DNA from: Diphasiastrum complanatum | Lineage: Eukaryota > Streptophyta > Lycopodiopsida > Lycopodiales > Lycopodiaceae | DNA: 64,000 nt | Reading direction: 5' to 3' | Assembly (NCBI GenBank): GCA_029204225.1 | Contig: CM055107.1 | Span: forward strand, 29,165,410-29,229,409 | In this document: piece after piece, positions 10,385 through 19,934 of the stretch | Numbering within the stretch: position 1 is the stretch's first letter | Layout: every line of letters starts with the position of its first letter | Translations under genes and position numbers: made by a program | Notes under the pieces: generated by a model | Seen by the model: only the letters and a program-made list of their open reading frames with translations | Told to the model about the DNA's origin: nothing | Database searches by the model: none

Positions 10385-11772
10385 ATGGCAGCTCCTCCTC
10401 GCGCCCCTGCTCGTAGATCAGCACGATCCCCAGCCACCTCCTCACTCACCTCCCTCACTCACCACTCACCTCCCCTCGCTGCCCCTTCCCCTAACCCCCT
10501 CGCTGCTCCCTCTCCTTCCCTCGCTGCTCCTTCTCCTTCTCCTTCCCTCGCTGCCCCTTCCTGTAACCTCCTCGCTGCTCCTTCTTCCCCCCTCGCTGCT
10601 GCCCCTTCCCTCGCTGCTGCTCCTTCCCTCGCTGCCCCCTCCCTCGATGCTCCTTCTTGCCCCCTCGCTGCTCCCTCCCCTAACCCCCTCGCTGTTCCTT
10701 CCCCTTCCCCCCTCGCTGCTCCATCCCCCCCCCCCCTCGCTGACCTCCCTGATCTCCTAGCTGCCACCCCCTCACCCATCCTCCTCGCTGACCCCTCCTT
10801 GTCACCCCCCTCACCTCACCCCCTCGCTGATCTCTCACCTCGCCCCATTGTCATTCCAGCCCCCCCCCTCGTTGCCACTTCACCTCACCCCCTTGATGAC
10901 ACATCTCCCTCTCCTACTACAACTCTCACCCCCCTCTCTGATGGCTGCTCCCCTGATTCAGCTCCTCTTCTGTCTTCTGACCCTATTCTTCCCACACCTA
11001 TCATTGCTCACTCTTCCTCCTTCACGGCACCACAGTCTACAGCCAATATTCCGTATACGCCTTCTAAATCAATTGAACTTTTTTCATCTTGGCAGATTGA
11101 TTAATTCAAGGCAGATTTCCAATTTTTGCGGTATGAAATTTCACAGCTGAAAGGAACGGTTACTTCTTTGGTCAACGAGAAGAAGCTATTGTAGTCCAAG
11201 GTTGCCTCACTCGAACAATCCATCGGAATCAAACAGGCCGCAGCTTCGGAATCCACCACCAACATGCTACGGGAGCTAGAAACCAAGATTGAGAAGCAAC
11301 ACGAAGAGGCCCTTTCCTGGGCATCAGTTTTGAAAAAGGGCACCAAACCCAGCGCTCCCATCTCCTCAGTTATCTCAGCCACCATCTCGGAAGAGAAATC
11401 TCGAGACCAAAAATCCCACAATATTAGAGTTCGTGGAGTTCTAGATACATAGATGCATTGGCTGAAGCTAAACGCTTTCTCGACATCACTCTCGGGCACA
11501 GGACAGAGGGGTTAGACACCTCATGGAGGACCACTAGAGATGCAGCCACACTCATTCTTCGTTACACCTCCCTCGAGAGCCGTCGAGATGCTTTGCGGTG
11601 CAAAGCTAAGCTATGTGGTACCACTATCTACATGGACGACGACCTCACATATATCCATGTAGAGGAGAGGCGTAAGGCCTTTCAGGCAGCCCGTGAGTTT
11701 GGCAGACGAGTCATTTACCGAGATGGACGAGTGCGTTTTCTTGGCAGCGCACCTAGCAGCTCCCATTGCTAG
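10385..11772 (+). pseudogene. LINE ORF1 copy B with Pro/Ala repeat leader
   Basis: Begins MAAPPRAPARRS, then about 180 residues of an LAAPS-type low-complexity repeat, then a Ser/Pro stretch, a coiled coil (SQLKGTVTSLVNEKKLL, KVASLEQS, MLRELETKIEKQHEEA) and the same C-terminal core as copy A (FLDITLGHRTEGLDTSW, TTIYMDDDLTYIHVEERRKA, RRVIYRDGRVRFLG). It is broken by in-frame stops at about 11102, 11193 and 11450 and a frameshift near 11455. The C-terminal cores of copies A and B align throughout, so they are homologous, whereas the leaders differ. Confidence 0.7.
10465..10890 (+). repeat. Degenerate 'CCCCTCGCTGCTCCTTCC' minisatellite
   Basis: Tandem, imperfect 15-18 bp C/T-rich units encoding LAAPS/LAAPSP repeats within ORF1 copy B. 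Unit lengths stay in multiples of three. Runs of C up to ten bases long occur near 10727. The opposite strand is open as a Gly/Ala/Glu-rich frame only because of this composition. Confidence 0.85.
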
Positions 11773-11824
11773 GGATTTGGGGTCCCCGGGTTTGGGAGTG
11801 CCCCGGGGCCCCACCCACACCATC

Positions 11825-11961
11825 TCCGGATTGGAGTATGGAACTGTGATGGTTTACACTCATCCTCCATTGCTGGCGACTTGATCGATTTCATCACTGA
11901 CAGAGATTTGCTGCCATCTAAACCCCATAAAAGCAGAGGCACCCGCTCCTCATCGATATGA
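11825..11961 (+). pseudogene. Remnant of LINE endonuclease N-terminus
   Basis: The plus strand encodes LRIGVWNCDGLHSSSIAGDL then IDFITDRD, which looks like the first strand and helix of an APE-type LINE endonuclease (the usual 'I.VW N.NGL' start). It runs straight into the pre-RT region, leaving only about 45 codons where the domain normally takes 200 or more. The catalytic E, D, N and H motifs of the family are absent, so target nicking by this copy would be impossible. Confidence 0.6.
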
Positions 11962-14331
11962 CCCCCACACCCCCCGTGGTATGATGTTGAATGTCGCTCT
12001 CTTCGTCAGCTTGTCACCCATGCCCGCACTCACGATCCTCATCTCCTCCACTCCGCCAGGCACTCTTACCGTCGCACACTCCGCCGAAAAAAGCATATAT
12101 ATGATGACTCCGAAGGAACGCGTCTTGTTGATCTTCTCTTCAATTCCTCTTCAGGCGCCTTTTGGCGTGAGTTTATCCCTCATGCTCCACCACCCCTCCT
12201 GGATGACCTTCGCATATGGACCGAATACGCTACCAAACTATATACCATACCCACTGACGCACCCATCTCTATCTCCCCACGCCCCTCTGAGTTCACCTTC
12301 TTCACATCTGACATGGTACTTACGGCCATCAAGAGAATGAAGTCCCATAAAGCAAGAGATATCGAAGACCTTGAATCTGAACTCCTAACCCATGCTTCCG
12401 ACCTCCTTGCTCCCACACTAGCCACTCTCCTCAATTCCGCCGTTGTCTCTTGTTTCCCCTCATCCTGGTGCACCAACATCATCCACCCTATTCATAAAAA
12501 TGGTGATCCCATGATCCCTGGTAATTACCGCACTATCATGATCGGACATGTTCTCACGAAGCTCTATGGTACCGTACTCCAGTCTGCAGTGAGTTCAGAG
12601 GCGGAAGCTCGGAGATTACATGCATTGGGGCAGGCAGGTTTCCGATCTCATTATTCTACCACTGACCATATTTTTACACTTCGAGCCTTGATCGAGGAAG
12701 CTAAGTACAGGAAAGAGAGGGTTTACTGTTGTTTTGTAGATTTCAGGAAGGCCTTCGATTCTGTACCACGCTCCCTGCTCATTCAGAGACTTCGTGACCT
12801 TGGTTTCTCCACAGATATTGTTTTAGCAGTGATGGCTCTTTATGAGAAGGTCTTGGGATGTTTCCGACATAGCAGTGGCTTATCTAATCACATTTGGAGC
12901 ACCATTGGGGTGAAACAGGGGTGCTCTCTTTCACCGGTTCTCTTTGGATTGTATATTGATGAGTTAGAGCGAGTCATCTCACAGTGTGGCGGGGGTGGCT
13001 GTAGACTTGGCACCATTCTGATTGCTATTCTCCTTTATGCGGATGATGTAGTACTAGTATCCCCGACCAGAGAGGGTTTGCAGAGGCAGCTGGATTGTTT
13101 ACAGGGATTTTGTACCAGATGGGGGTTGGGGGTGAACACTGCGAAGACCAAGGTTATGGTCTTCAACACTTCTCGAGCCTTCATGCAGCGCCAGGAGCTC
13201 ATCTTAGATGGACAGGCCTTAGAGGTAGTTTCCTCTTATACCTGTTTGGGGATACTCTTCTCTGGTCCTACCTTCAGCATGCGGCAAGTTGCCACCACCC
13301 GACTTGGGAAGGGGCATTCCTCTCTTGTTCAGCTTGAGCGGTTCTGTTTCAGGAAGCTCATCCGAGATGTTCGCAGTAAGTGTAGACTCTTTGATACTAT
13401 TGTCACCCCCACAGCCTTATATGCAGCAGAGACATGGTGCACCGGCCTCCCTTCATCACACTGGGCCAGCATTTCACGATTGCAGACCACCATGTTAGCC
13501 CGTATGATTCGGGCGAAGCCCTCGGTTCCACATGAGATCCTTCTTGCAAAGTTTGCCGTTCCACCCATTCAGATATATGCCGCGTTCCAGCTTATCACAT
13601 ACATTCAGAGAATCCAGGCTCTGCCCGATGAGGATATGAGATATACACAGACAGCACTGGTCTCCTCACACTTTCTTCATGACCAGGGCTATCGACTATC
13701 GTGGTTCTCTCAGGCATCCCATTTCCTCCTTGAGTCATTTGGTATCTCCATTACAGAGCTCCCCTCAGGTACTCATCAGTATATCAGGCGCATCTTATAT
13801 CGGGCATATCTCGACCGTACTTGGGGGCGACAGCTTGGGGTGAAACCCGGCTACTACTGGACTCATTTTATTGAGCTTGACATAGCAGGGGTCCCGGTCT
13901 TACCGCATTATTTGGACTCGAGACTATCACATTGCCTCAGATTTACATTGGGACAGCTCCGTGTATCATCACATCAGTTGGCTATTGAGACTAGTAGATT
14001 CCAGGGTACCCCGAGAGAGGAGCGGATTTGCCAGTTATGCTCTTTAGAGGAGGTGGAGTCAGAGGAGCACTTTATCTTTAGGTGCCCGGTATATTACGAG
14101 ATCAGAGGGAGATACCTTTGTTTGTTCCGAGACACACCTGTCACCTTACGATCGCTCATAGCTTATGAGGATTCCCGATGCGCGGCACTCATGATACGAG
14201 AGATGTTTATACTACGACAGGATTTGTATCAGACAGCCCAGCCGAGTCAGGTTTCTCAGCCTCAGATCACTTCTTTCTTCTCCAGGAGGAGAGGACGTTT
14301 TGATGACGGTGACGATGACGAATTGCCCTAG
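11962..14331 (+). CDS. LINE ORF2 reverse transcriptase, endonuclease-less
   Basis: Open from 11962 (just after a TGA) to the TAG at 14331; first Met of the long stretch at 12313 gives 672 aa. RT motifs in order: IHPIHKNGDP..PGNYR (motif 1), FVDFRKAFDSVP (A), GVKQGCSLSPVLFGLYIDEL (B), LLYADDVVLVSP (C, catalytic YADD), TAKTKVMVFN (D) and YTCLGILFS (E). A C-terminal zinc knuckle of zf-RVT type follows (CQLC, then H and C in EEHFIFRC). The far C-terminus has QPQITSFFSRRR, a consensus PIP box followed by basic residues, and an acidic tail. The catalytic residues are intact, so decay is recent compared with the other elements here. It is unlikely to be autonomous because the endonuclease and both ORF1 copies are broken. 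Confidence 0.9.
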   Translation, partial: PPHPPWYDVECRSLRQLVTHARTHDPHLLHSARHSYRRTLRRKKHIYDDSEGTRLVDLLFNSSSGAFWREFIPHAPPPLLDDLRIWTEYATKLYTIPTDAPISISPRPSEFTFFTSDMVLTAIKRMKSHKARDIEDLESELLTHASDLLAPTLATLLNSAVVSCFPSSWCTNIIHPIHKNGDPMIPGNYRTIMIGHVLTKLYGTVLQSAVSSEAEARRLHALGQAGFRSHYSTTDHIFTLRALIEEAKYRKERVYCCFVDFRKAFDSVPRSLLIQRLRDLGFSTDIVLAVMALYEKVLGCFRHSSGLSNHIWSTIGVKQGCSLSPVLFGLYIDELERVISQCGGGGCRLGTILIAILLYADDVVLVSPTREGLQRQLDCLQGFCTRWGLGVNTAKTKVMVFNTSRAFMQRQELILDGQALEVVSSYTCLGILFSGPTFSMRQVATTRLGKGHSSLVQLERFCFRKLIRDVRSKCRLFDTIVTPTALYAAETWCTGLPSSHWASISRLQTTMLARMIRAKPSVPHEILLAKFAVPPIQIYAAFQLITYIQRIQALPDEDMRYTQTALVSSHFLHDQGYRLSWFSQASHFLLESFGISITELPSGTHQYIRRILYRAYLDRTWGRQLGVKPGYYWTHFIELDIAGVPVLPHYLDSRLSHCLRFTLGQLRVSSHQLAIETSRFQGTPREERICQLCSLEEVESEEHFIFRCPVYYEIRGRYLCLFRDTPVTLRSLIAYEDSRCAALMIREMFILRQDLYQTAQPSQVSQPQITSFFSRRRGRFDDGDDDELP

Positions 14332-14482
14332 GATTCCTGATGAAGATCTGCAGAGATTGTCTACCATGTACGGGCCCGGTACTGCATCACAGGGTTCCAG
14401 ACAGGGACAGGTAGCAGAGCAGCTACAGGCAGGCATGCAGGAGGGCACACAGGCAGGCAGGCAGGGCCTACCACGGGTATTG

Positions 14483-14693
14483 GGCCCAGTACATCACGGG
14501 CAGGGCATGGTACAGCTGCAGGGCATAGTACATCACGGGCTGGGCATGGTACAGGTGCAGTGCCTAGTACATCACGGGCAGAGCATGGTACAGGTGCAGG
14601 GCCCAGTACATCACGGGCAGAGCATGGTACAGGTGCAGGGCCCAGTACATCACGAGCAGAGCATGGTTCAGGTGCAGGGCCTAATACAGCACC
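14483..14693 (+). repeat. 39-bp minisatellite, 5 copies plus partial
   Basis: Units begin ggcccagtacatcacggg and start at 14483, 14522, 14561, 14600 and 14639, with a partial sixth unit from 14678. Units 3-5 are nearly identical. Each unit is 13 codons long, which leaves open frames on both strands; these are artefacts of the repeat. It lies in the LINE 3' region downstream of the ORF2 stop. Confidence 0.95.
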
Positions 14694-15011
14694 TTTAGTT
14701 CCATCCGCAGCAGCAGCACGACCATCAGATGAGCATGTTGGTTCAGCTGGGTTTCTGTTCAACATGGTTTTAGTTTCGTTTGTTGTGATCAGAGAGAGAG
14801 ATAGAGAGAGGGAGAATCATAGAAAGGGAGATTCCTGCTATGTTCATTGGGAATGCCCCAATGTGTTCTCTTTTTTTTTTATATGGGATGCAGCTATAGC
14901 GTAAACCTAGGAGTTAATACACCTAAAAGGGACCATCCTCACCGAAACAATTGGCAAACTACACAGTCATAATCCTCTCGATCAAAGCTTTCATCTAATA
15001 CCCATATTGCC

Positions 15012-15038
15012 TAAAAAAATTTCAAAAAAAAAAAAAAA
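15012..15038 (+). other. A-rich tail, likely LINE 3' end
   Basis: 'ctaaaaaaatttcaaaaaaaaaaaaaaa' in plus orientation about 680 bases after the ORF2 stop, consistent with the poly(A) tail of the LINE. Another A/T run at about 14868-14881 is T-rich and so less suitable. Confidence 0.5.
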
Positions 15039-15090
15039 TCGATTCTACACGATTCTGGGAAAATCCCGAATCGCGATTCAGAATCGCGTT
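15039..15090. repeat. Palindromic GATTC/GAATC cluster
   Basis: Two adjacent hairpins: CGATTCTGGGA-AAA-TCCCGAATCG (one bulged base) and a perfect CGCGATTC-A-GAATCGCG. They follow directly after the LINE A-tail. Confidence 0.8.
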
Positions 15091-16475
15091 GCATCTATGG
15101 TTTAGACATGGGTTCACACATTTTTCATTTGAAGTCATTTTTTCAAGTTTTAGTTCAACATCAACTATTCTCATTCTTGATCCTTCTAGAGGACCATCTA
15201 TCAAGGATTGACTTGCGCCCACTTACGTCCATAAAATACATCCGTTTTTGGTCTTGCTACCCATGCACTTTAGCATGTGCTATAGTTTGCTTTCTACTAC
15301 ACATCCTCTCCATGCCATGCTTTATATGTAGTACTTTAAACAAGACTTTCTCCTGTCAAGAAGCTTTTGCATGTCATTAACATTTACTTGTGCATGCCCC
15401 CATCCTTGCCTTGCCAGGATTTGATCAAAAACTTGTTGAGACCAATGCAATCGGTGCTCTTCTCCATCAGGGTTCTAGCATCAATGCATATAAGTTTTAT
15501 CACTTATGTTCTTATCAAACTCGTTATTCTACACAATAAAAAGAACTCCTTGCTACCATCCACACCCTTACCTTCAGAGTAAAGAAAAATTCTGATATGT
15601 TAATCGCTGAAATTATCAACTCCTTTATCGCCTTGGGAGAAGTAATATCAATTTTTATGCCCTGTCTAGGTCACCAACCCTTATTTATGCCCTCACCACT
15701 ATTTTACCTACTTGCTCTGATGTGCTTCTAACAACTTATTTTGATTGTCCTGATTTTTATGATGTTTATCTTACTACTAAACTACTTATGCTACTTGACA
15801 ATAGGGGTTCCATCTTTTGGCAATCTTAGTTGAAGATCTGCCTAAGCTATTGGCAACCATTGTCTTTCATTAAGATTTCATAATTGGATGCCTAGTGGAT
15901 GTTGTTTGATGCTTATAAATCTATGATTGAGTTCATAACAGTATGGAAAACAATAGAAAATCTCATTTAGATCGGCTAGTGAGTGCACTAATGGACCCTG
16001 TATGGAGCTACCAAATTGGAGCTAGCACATCCAACAAGGCACCCAACAAGCCTATGGAAGGTATTGAAAAAGCTTATACTAATAAATGGCTCCCTATGGT
16101 AATTAATGAGCCCACGTGCCCTTATAGTGTCCATAATAATGGGCTTCCTAAAGTTATTAGTAAGATTTTTTGCCCTGATAGTGTGCAATCATTCACAACG
16201 CTACCATAAGGTTGGACAAAAACAAACTCCTGCTATCCCAAGTTAGACACAACACTTTCAAAACATTCTTCGCCCTAATTCATGTGTTAGTTGATCCAAC
16301 GACGCTCCTATCACATGCAATAAAATGTCTACTCTTTCCTTACTATTTATCAATATTTCTATAATATCATGCTCTTTAAATTTACTTATAAGTTTCCATG
16401 ACTTCCCTTTTCATTCAAAAGAGATCACATTTGACCTTTACATTGTCATTTTTAGGTGAAAATCTGAGTATTGTG
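15091..16475. other. No gene recognised; eroded coding-like stretch
   Basis: From about 15590 to 16200 the plus strand has protein-like composition in broken frames (for example YFDCPDFYDVYLTTKLLML near 15750 and an 88-codon frame at 15943-16209), but no family was recognised. The frame contains a diverged 54-bp in-frame tandem duplication at 16081-16188. It may be a fossil transposon or gene. Confidence 0.35.
16081..16188 (+). repeat. Diverged 54-bp tandem duplication
   Basis: Unit 1 (16081-16134) encodes NKWLPMVINEPTCPYSVH and unit 2 (16135-16188) encodes NNGLPKVISKIFCPDSVQ. Both are 18 codons and clearly related. Confidence 0.75.
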
Positions 16476-16749
16476 TCATTGAGGTAGTTGAATGTCTGTA
16501 GGTGAACTCGGAGAGCAGAAAGATAATGCATCCTTTGGACCAAAAATCATGTTGTTGTTGAACTCTACGAGATTATTACAGTAACGAGTTGTACATGAAT
16601 GTTGAATCGTCGATGCCCCATAAGTTTTAGTATATTCTAGATAAATAGCTCTGAGACTGCTCAACCAATTACGCTTAAAAATGTAAAAGTTACGCAATGT
16701 TGAATGAAAAAGCTTAAAGCTTAGCTTCCAATGCAAATAATATGCATAC

Positions 16750-17082
16750 AAAAGCACAGTTACCTTCGCTTTCGCAATCGGCCCTATACAACCAGTTTGT
16801 TGAGTATTAATTTCGACCTTCTTCAACGATTCATGTTTTCCCTGCTTAGGATCACTCGCACGCCTCACATAATCTTCAAACTTACGTGCCACGGGGTTGC
16901 ACAATCATGCATACAGAATCTTCATGGTTTTGAAATGTACCGGAATTCGAAGTGCAATCAATTGACAGCAGGAGAGTATTGAACACCATCTCATACCCGC
17001 CTTTTCCAAAATCGTCGCTACGTTTGGTCCCACTCCTGTTCTTCCCCATTGCAACTTCAGTCAGGGATCGTACCATCATCAA
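16750..17082 (-). other. Possible small exons, unrecognised
   Basis: On the minus strand, a 66-codon frame (MVRSLTEVAMGKNRSGTKRS…) at 16882-17082 overlaps a second frame (KFEDYVRRASDPKQGKHESL, ending near IAKAK) that stops at a donor-like AAG|GTAACT around 16755. Composition is protein-like. It sits just downstream of the first permease exon and could be intron, an alternative exon or unrelated. Confidence 0.25.
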
Positions 17083-17136
17083 GCGTGAGCAATACTCATT
17101 TCATTCAGCCGAAAACAATTAAGCTCTGGCTCTTAC

Positions 17137-17530
17137 CGAAGGAGAGTCCCAATAATGTGAAGGCAGTCAATCCAATGAAGAAGGGAGGCAGGAGCTCCTG
17201 CAGGACGTAGACATCAAGCACGGAAAAGGCTCCATCCAGCCTTGCCTTGATCTTCTGCCGCTTCTCAACAATCCAAGAATTCAAAGCTCCATGAGAAAAT
17301 CCAAAGCCAGCGGCATTGCTGCACCAAAAAGGGTTCAAGGGAAAGAACATGAAGCAGCAGCTGCATTGTTTGAACGAAGAGCTCTTGCATTGGCGAGGGT
17401 GAGAGACCGTCTGGTTTCTGAAAGGAAGTGAAGAGGTGATCGAGAGAGGATTGTGAAGACGAGTGTGGATTTGAGAAGCAATGCTGCGAGGGAGGAGCAA
17501 TTGAAGCATACTTGTTGCATCTGCATTCAT
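17137..17530 (-). CDS. First exon of LptF/LptG-like permease, plastid leader
   Basis: From the ATG at 17530 (MNADATSM) to a strong donor (TTCG|GTAAGAGCC) at 17137. An upstream ATG at 17569 would add a poly-Phe start and is less likely; a third ATG at 17509 is also possible. The first 80-odd residues are rich in Ser, Arg and Leu with few acids, as in plastid transit peptides. Then comes LDVYVLQELLPPFFIGLTAF, which matches the first helix of LptF/LptG (YjgP/YjgQ) permeases, best in its cyanobacterial form 'LDRYLL.EL..PFLFG...FT..G'. Such proteins are half-transporters of an ABC system that moves lipids (lipopolysaccharide in Gram-negative bacteria); the plant substrate is not something I can infer. 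The following exons would be at 4.0, 3.8, 3.5 and 0.4 kb. Confidence 0.7.
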
Positions 17531-17569
17531 TAGATGGAGCTCATTTGAGAAGAAGAAGAAGAAACGCAT

Positions 17570-19934
17570 GCATGAAAAGTGAAGGCATCAAAACTGAAAT
17601 TTCAAATTACCTCAAATTTCCTTTTTCCTTTTTTTGTTTTTTGCAAAAGGTTTAGTAAGACGTGTGTTCAGATAATACATTTTTCTAGGATTTTAGAATT
17701 TTTTAAGTTTTGGGTCTCGTCTAAAAATTTTAAAAAATTTTATCGGGCAGAATGTCCTCTCTCTGACACATTCCGTTGCATTTGATTTTTTTCACATGTA
17801 CATTATGAAGCATAATGAGGAGTTTGACTTTGATTGACCACTTTGGACGTGCCATGTGGCAGTTGTACGGACGCGTAGAGTATAAAGCGCAGCATCTCCG
17901 TTTATGCTTTTTAATTTGTTCAAAAAATGGGCATAATAGTTACAAGCTATCCATTACATTAGTGTTATTAGATATAGATGATATGTACATAAGCAGGATA
18001 AAAGAGCAACAACCCAAGCCCCCAATCAAGTCATGTCCTATACATTAGCGCACAAAGTGTAAATGACATAGCGATATAACTAGCTAGACAACATGTACAA
18101 AATGCATAGCAAACTGGAAACAAATAAAAGTCGAAAGTAGAGTAGGGACCCTAAAAAATCAACTAGTTATGTAGCATCCAGATCTTCCATAGCATAGAGA
18201 GCTTGCATGCATGTCAAAACGTGAACAAACCCTTGTTTCTATAGGGCGAGTCTCCTAGTAGTATGGAGCAAACAATGAGTGGTGGTGGGGACTCCGATGA
18301 TTGAGCAGATGTGTGAATTCCGTCCAAATGTGTTTGTTTGTTGCAGTGAAAGAACAAGTGCTCAAATCTTCATGGAATTGGTAAACCGGACAAAGGAGTT
18401 TAGTGAGGAAAGGCCACCTAGCTCAAAGTGGGAGGGAGTTGGAGATATTGTGACAAGCAAAATAATGAAGCTTGCCCACAAGGATGGAGCAAATGGTAGA
18501 AAACCTATTGCGCCAAACCCAAGGATGGTCATACAGGGACTAGCATGAGTTGAAATGGTCAAGGAAAAGCTCCGGCGAGATGGTCTCTTCAGTGGCAGGC
18601 TCTCATCCTTCCAAAGGGGGGGATTGAACCAAGGAAATGTGAAGGCCGAGGACCCAAAAGGAGGCCAGGTCAAGCAATCAACAGTTATGAACTACATGTA
18701 TAGGAATGTTGTATGCTTGCATGGACACATTCACAGGTAAGGCAAGGGCTATTTCCTCTTGGTGAAACTAGACCAGTGTGAATGGCCAGTGGATTCTAAG
18801 TGATTGAGTTTTACGTTAAAAAATATTGTTGTGATGTTTTATAACTCATGTAGTGTGTTTTTCATGCCAGTCTAACATTGGTTAAGTGACATTAGGAATC
18901 TAACAGTATTTCGATTTTTTTCGATTTCGATTACCTTCTGTACTAACAATATTTTTGTCAGAATTTTTGAGTTACTTAAAATGTGCTAAAAATTCGAGTT
19001 TTTAAAAAAATTCAAAATTTTAGTCTTTTTCTATCATCTATGGAATGAATTTAGATTAGTGAATAGATTATATTGAGTTTTTTTATCAGTCAGATTTAGT
19101 CACAATGTTTTCGCTAAAGCTAAATAATTTCTCGGTTATAGATTATTTAAAATTGACTGGAAAATCCGCAAATACCGTTGTATTCTAGTACATGAAAGTT
19201 GTTGGCAATTTAATACTGTAATGACATTTTACCTTTTGGAGTGGTGAACTCCCAAATAGAAAGTTAAACCAATTTTTTTTCCTTTAATGTTGAATTTTAA
19301 ATTTGGTTAAAATTTGAAACCGGTTACTTGATTGATACTTTTCTAATCAATATTGATCATTAGAAGTGGATTGAGTGAACATTTGTGCAAGATACTCGTC
19401 AAAATTGAATTTTAAATCGTCAAATAATATGAAATGGCCAGACAGAATGAGTGGTGATTGAACTCTTTATCTAAGCAATGAAATTTTCTGGGATACAAAT
19501 TAAGAGTTGCAGAAATCCTTTTGATAGGATTTTCATTCATGTAATTTCATATTTTGAGTTTTTGATAGTCTTTCAACATTGACAGAGTAATGCCAAACTG
19601 GTCAATAAAAAGAAAAAACGGTCCAATTTTTTATTGGAAAAATTGTAAGTGATAGGGACTGATCAAAGGTGAAAAACTGATTTCATTTCATGTTTGAATC
19701 CTATGGTGGAAGGCACTCATTACTAATTTTTCAATGATGTAGATTTTTTCAAATATCATCTTTCTATTTAACTTTTATTTATAATTTCTTTAAAAGGAGG
19801 GATGAAGTGATGGGATAAATTCTATCATAAGATCTATTGTTGCATAGTTTTCAAAAGGGAACCAGTTGTGATATAGAAATGAGATTTTTTGGAAGTATTT
19901 TTGAATAAACCCAAAGTGAGATACCAAATTGGAA
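17570..19934. other. No gene recognised
   Basis: Upstream flank of the permease gene followed by AT-rich sequence. A broken plus-strand frame at 18279-18740 (KEFSEERPPSSKWEGVG, MVKEKLRRDGLFSGRLSS) looks protein-like but has no recognised motif. From 18780 to 19930 I see only AT-rich sequence. Confidence 0.4.

Larger units (their letters stand above)
9126..15038 (+). mobile_element. L1-like LINE with two ORF1 copies
   Basis: Plus-strand non-LTR retrotransposon. Order: (TC)n tract, ORF1 copy A (9375-10329, frameshifted), second (TC)n tract, ORF1 copy B (10385-11772, broken), remnant of the endonuclease start (11825-11961), long ORF2 with reverse transcriptase (11962-14331), 39-bp minisatellite in the 3' part (14483-14693), and an A-rich tail at about 15012-15038. 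No target-site duplication was found, so the 5' edge is approximate. Copy A may be a separate element into whose 3' side copy B inserted, or the 5' end may have been duplicated. It lies in what appears to be an intron of the minus-strand permease gene. Confidence 0.8.

Noticed and set aside
10459-10779. Minus-strand Gly/Ala/Glu-rich frame of 106 codons
   Set aside because: Antisense of the Pro/Ala repeat in ORF1 copy B; open only because the repeat unit is a multiple of three.
14300-14904. Three overlapping frames on both strands downstream of ORF2
   Set aside because: All are translations of the 39-bp minisatellite and its flanks, with no motif.
18362-18673. Minus-strand frame resembling a plant LINE connection region
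   Set aside because: Only vague composition; no RT motif nearby and the plus-strand frame is equally plausible.
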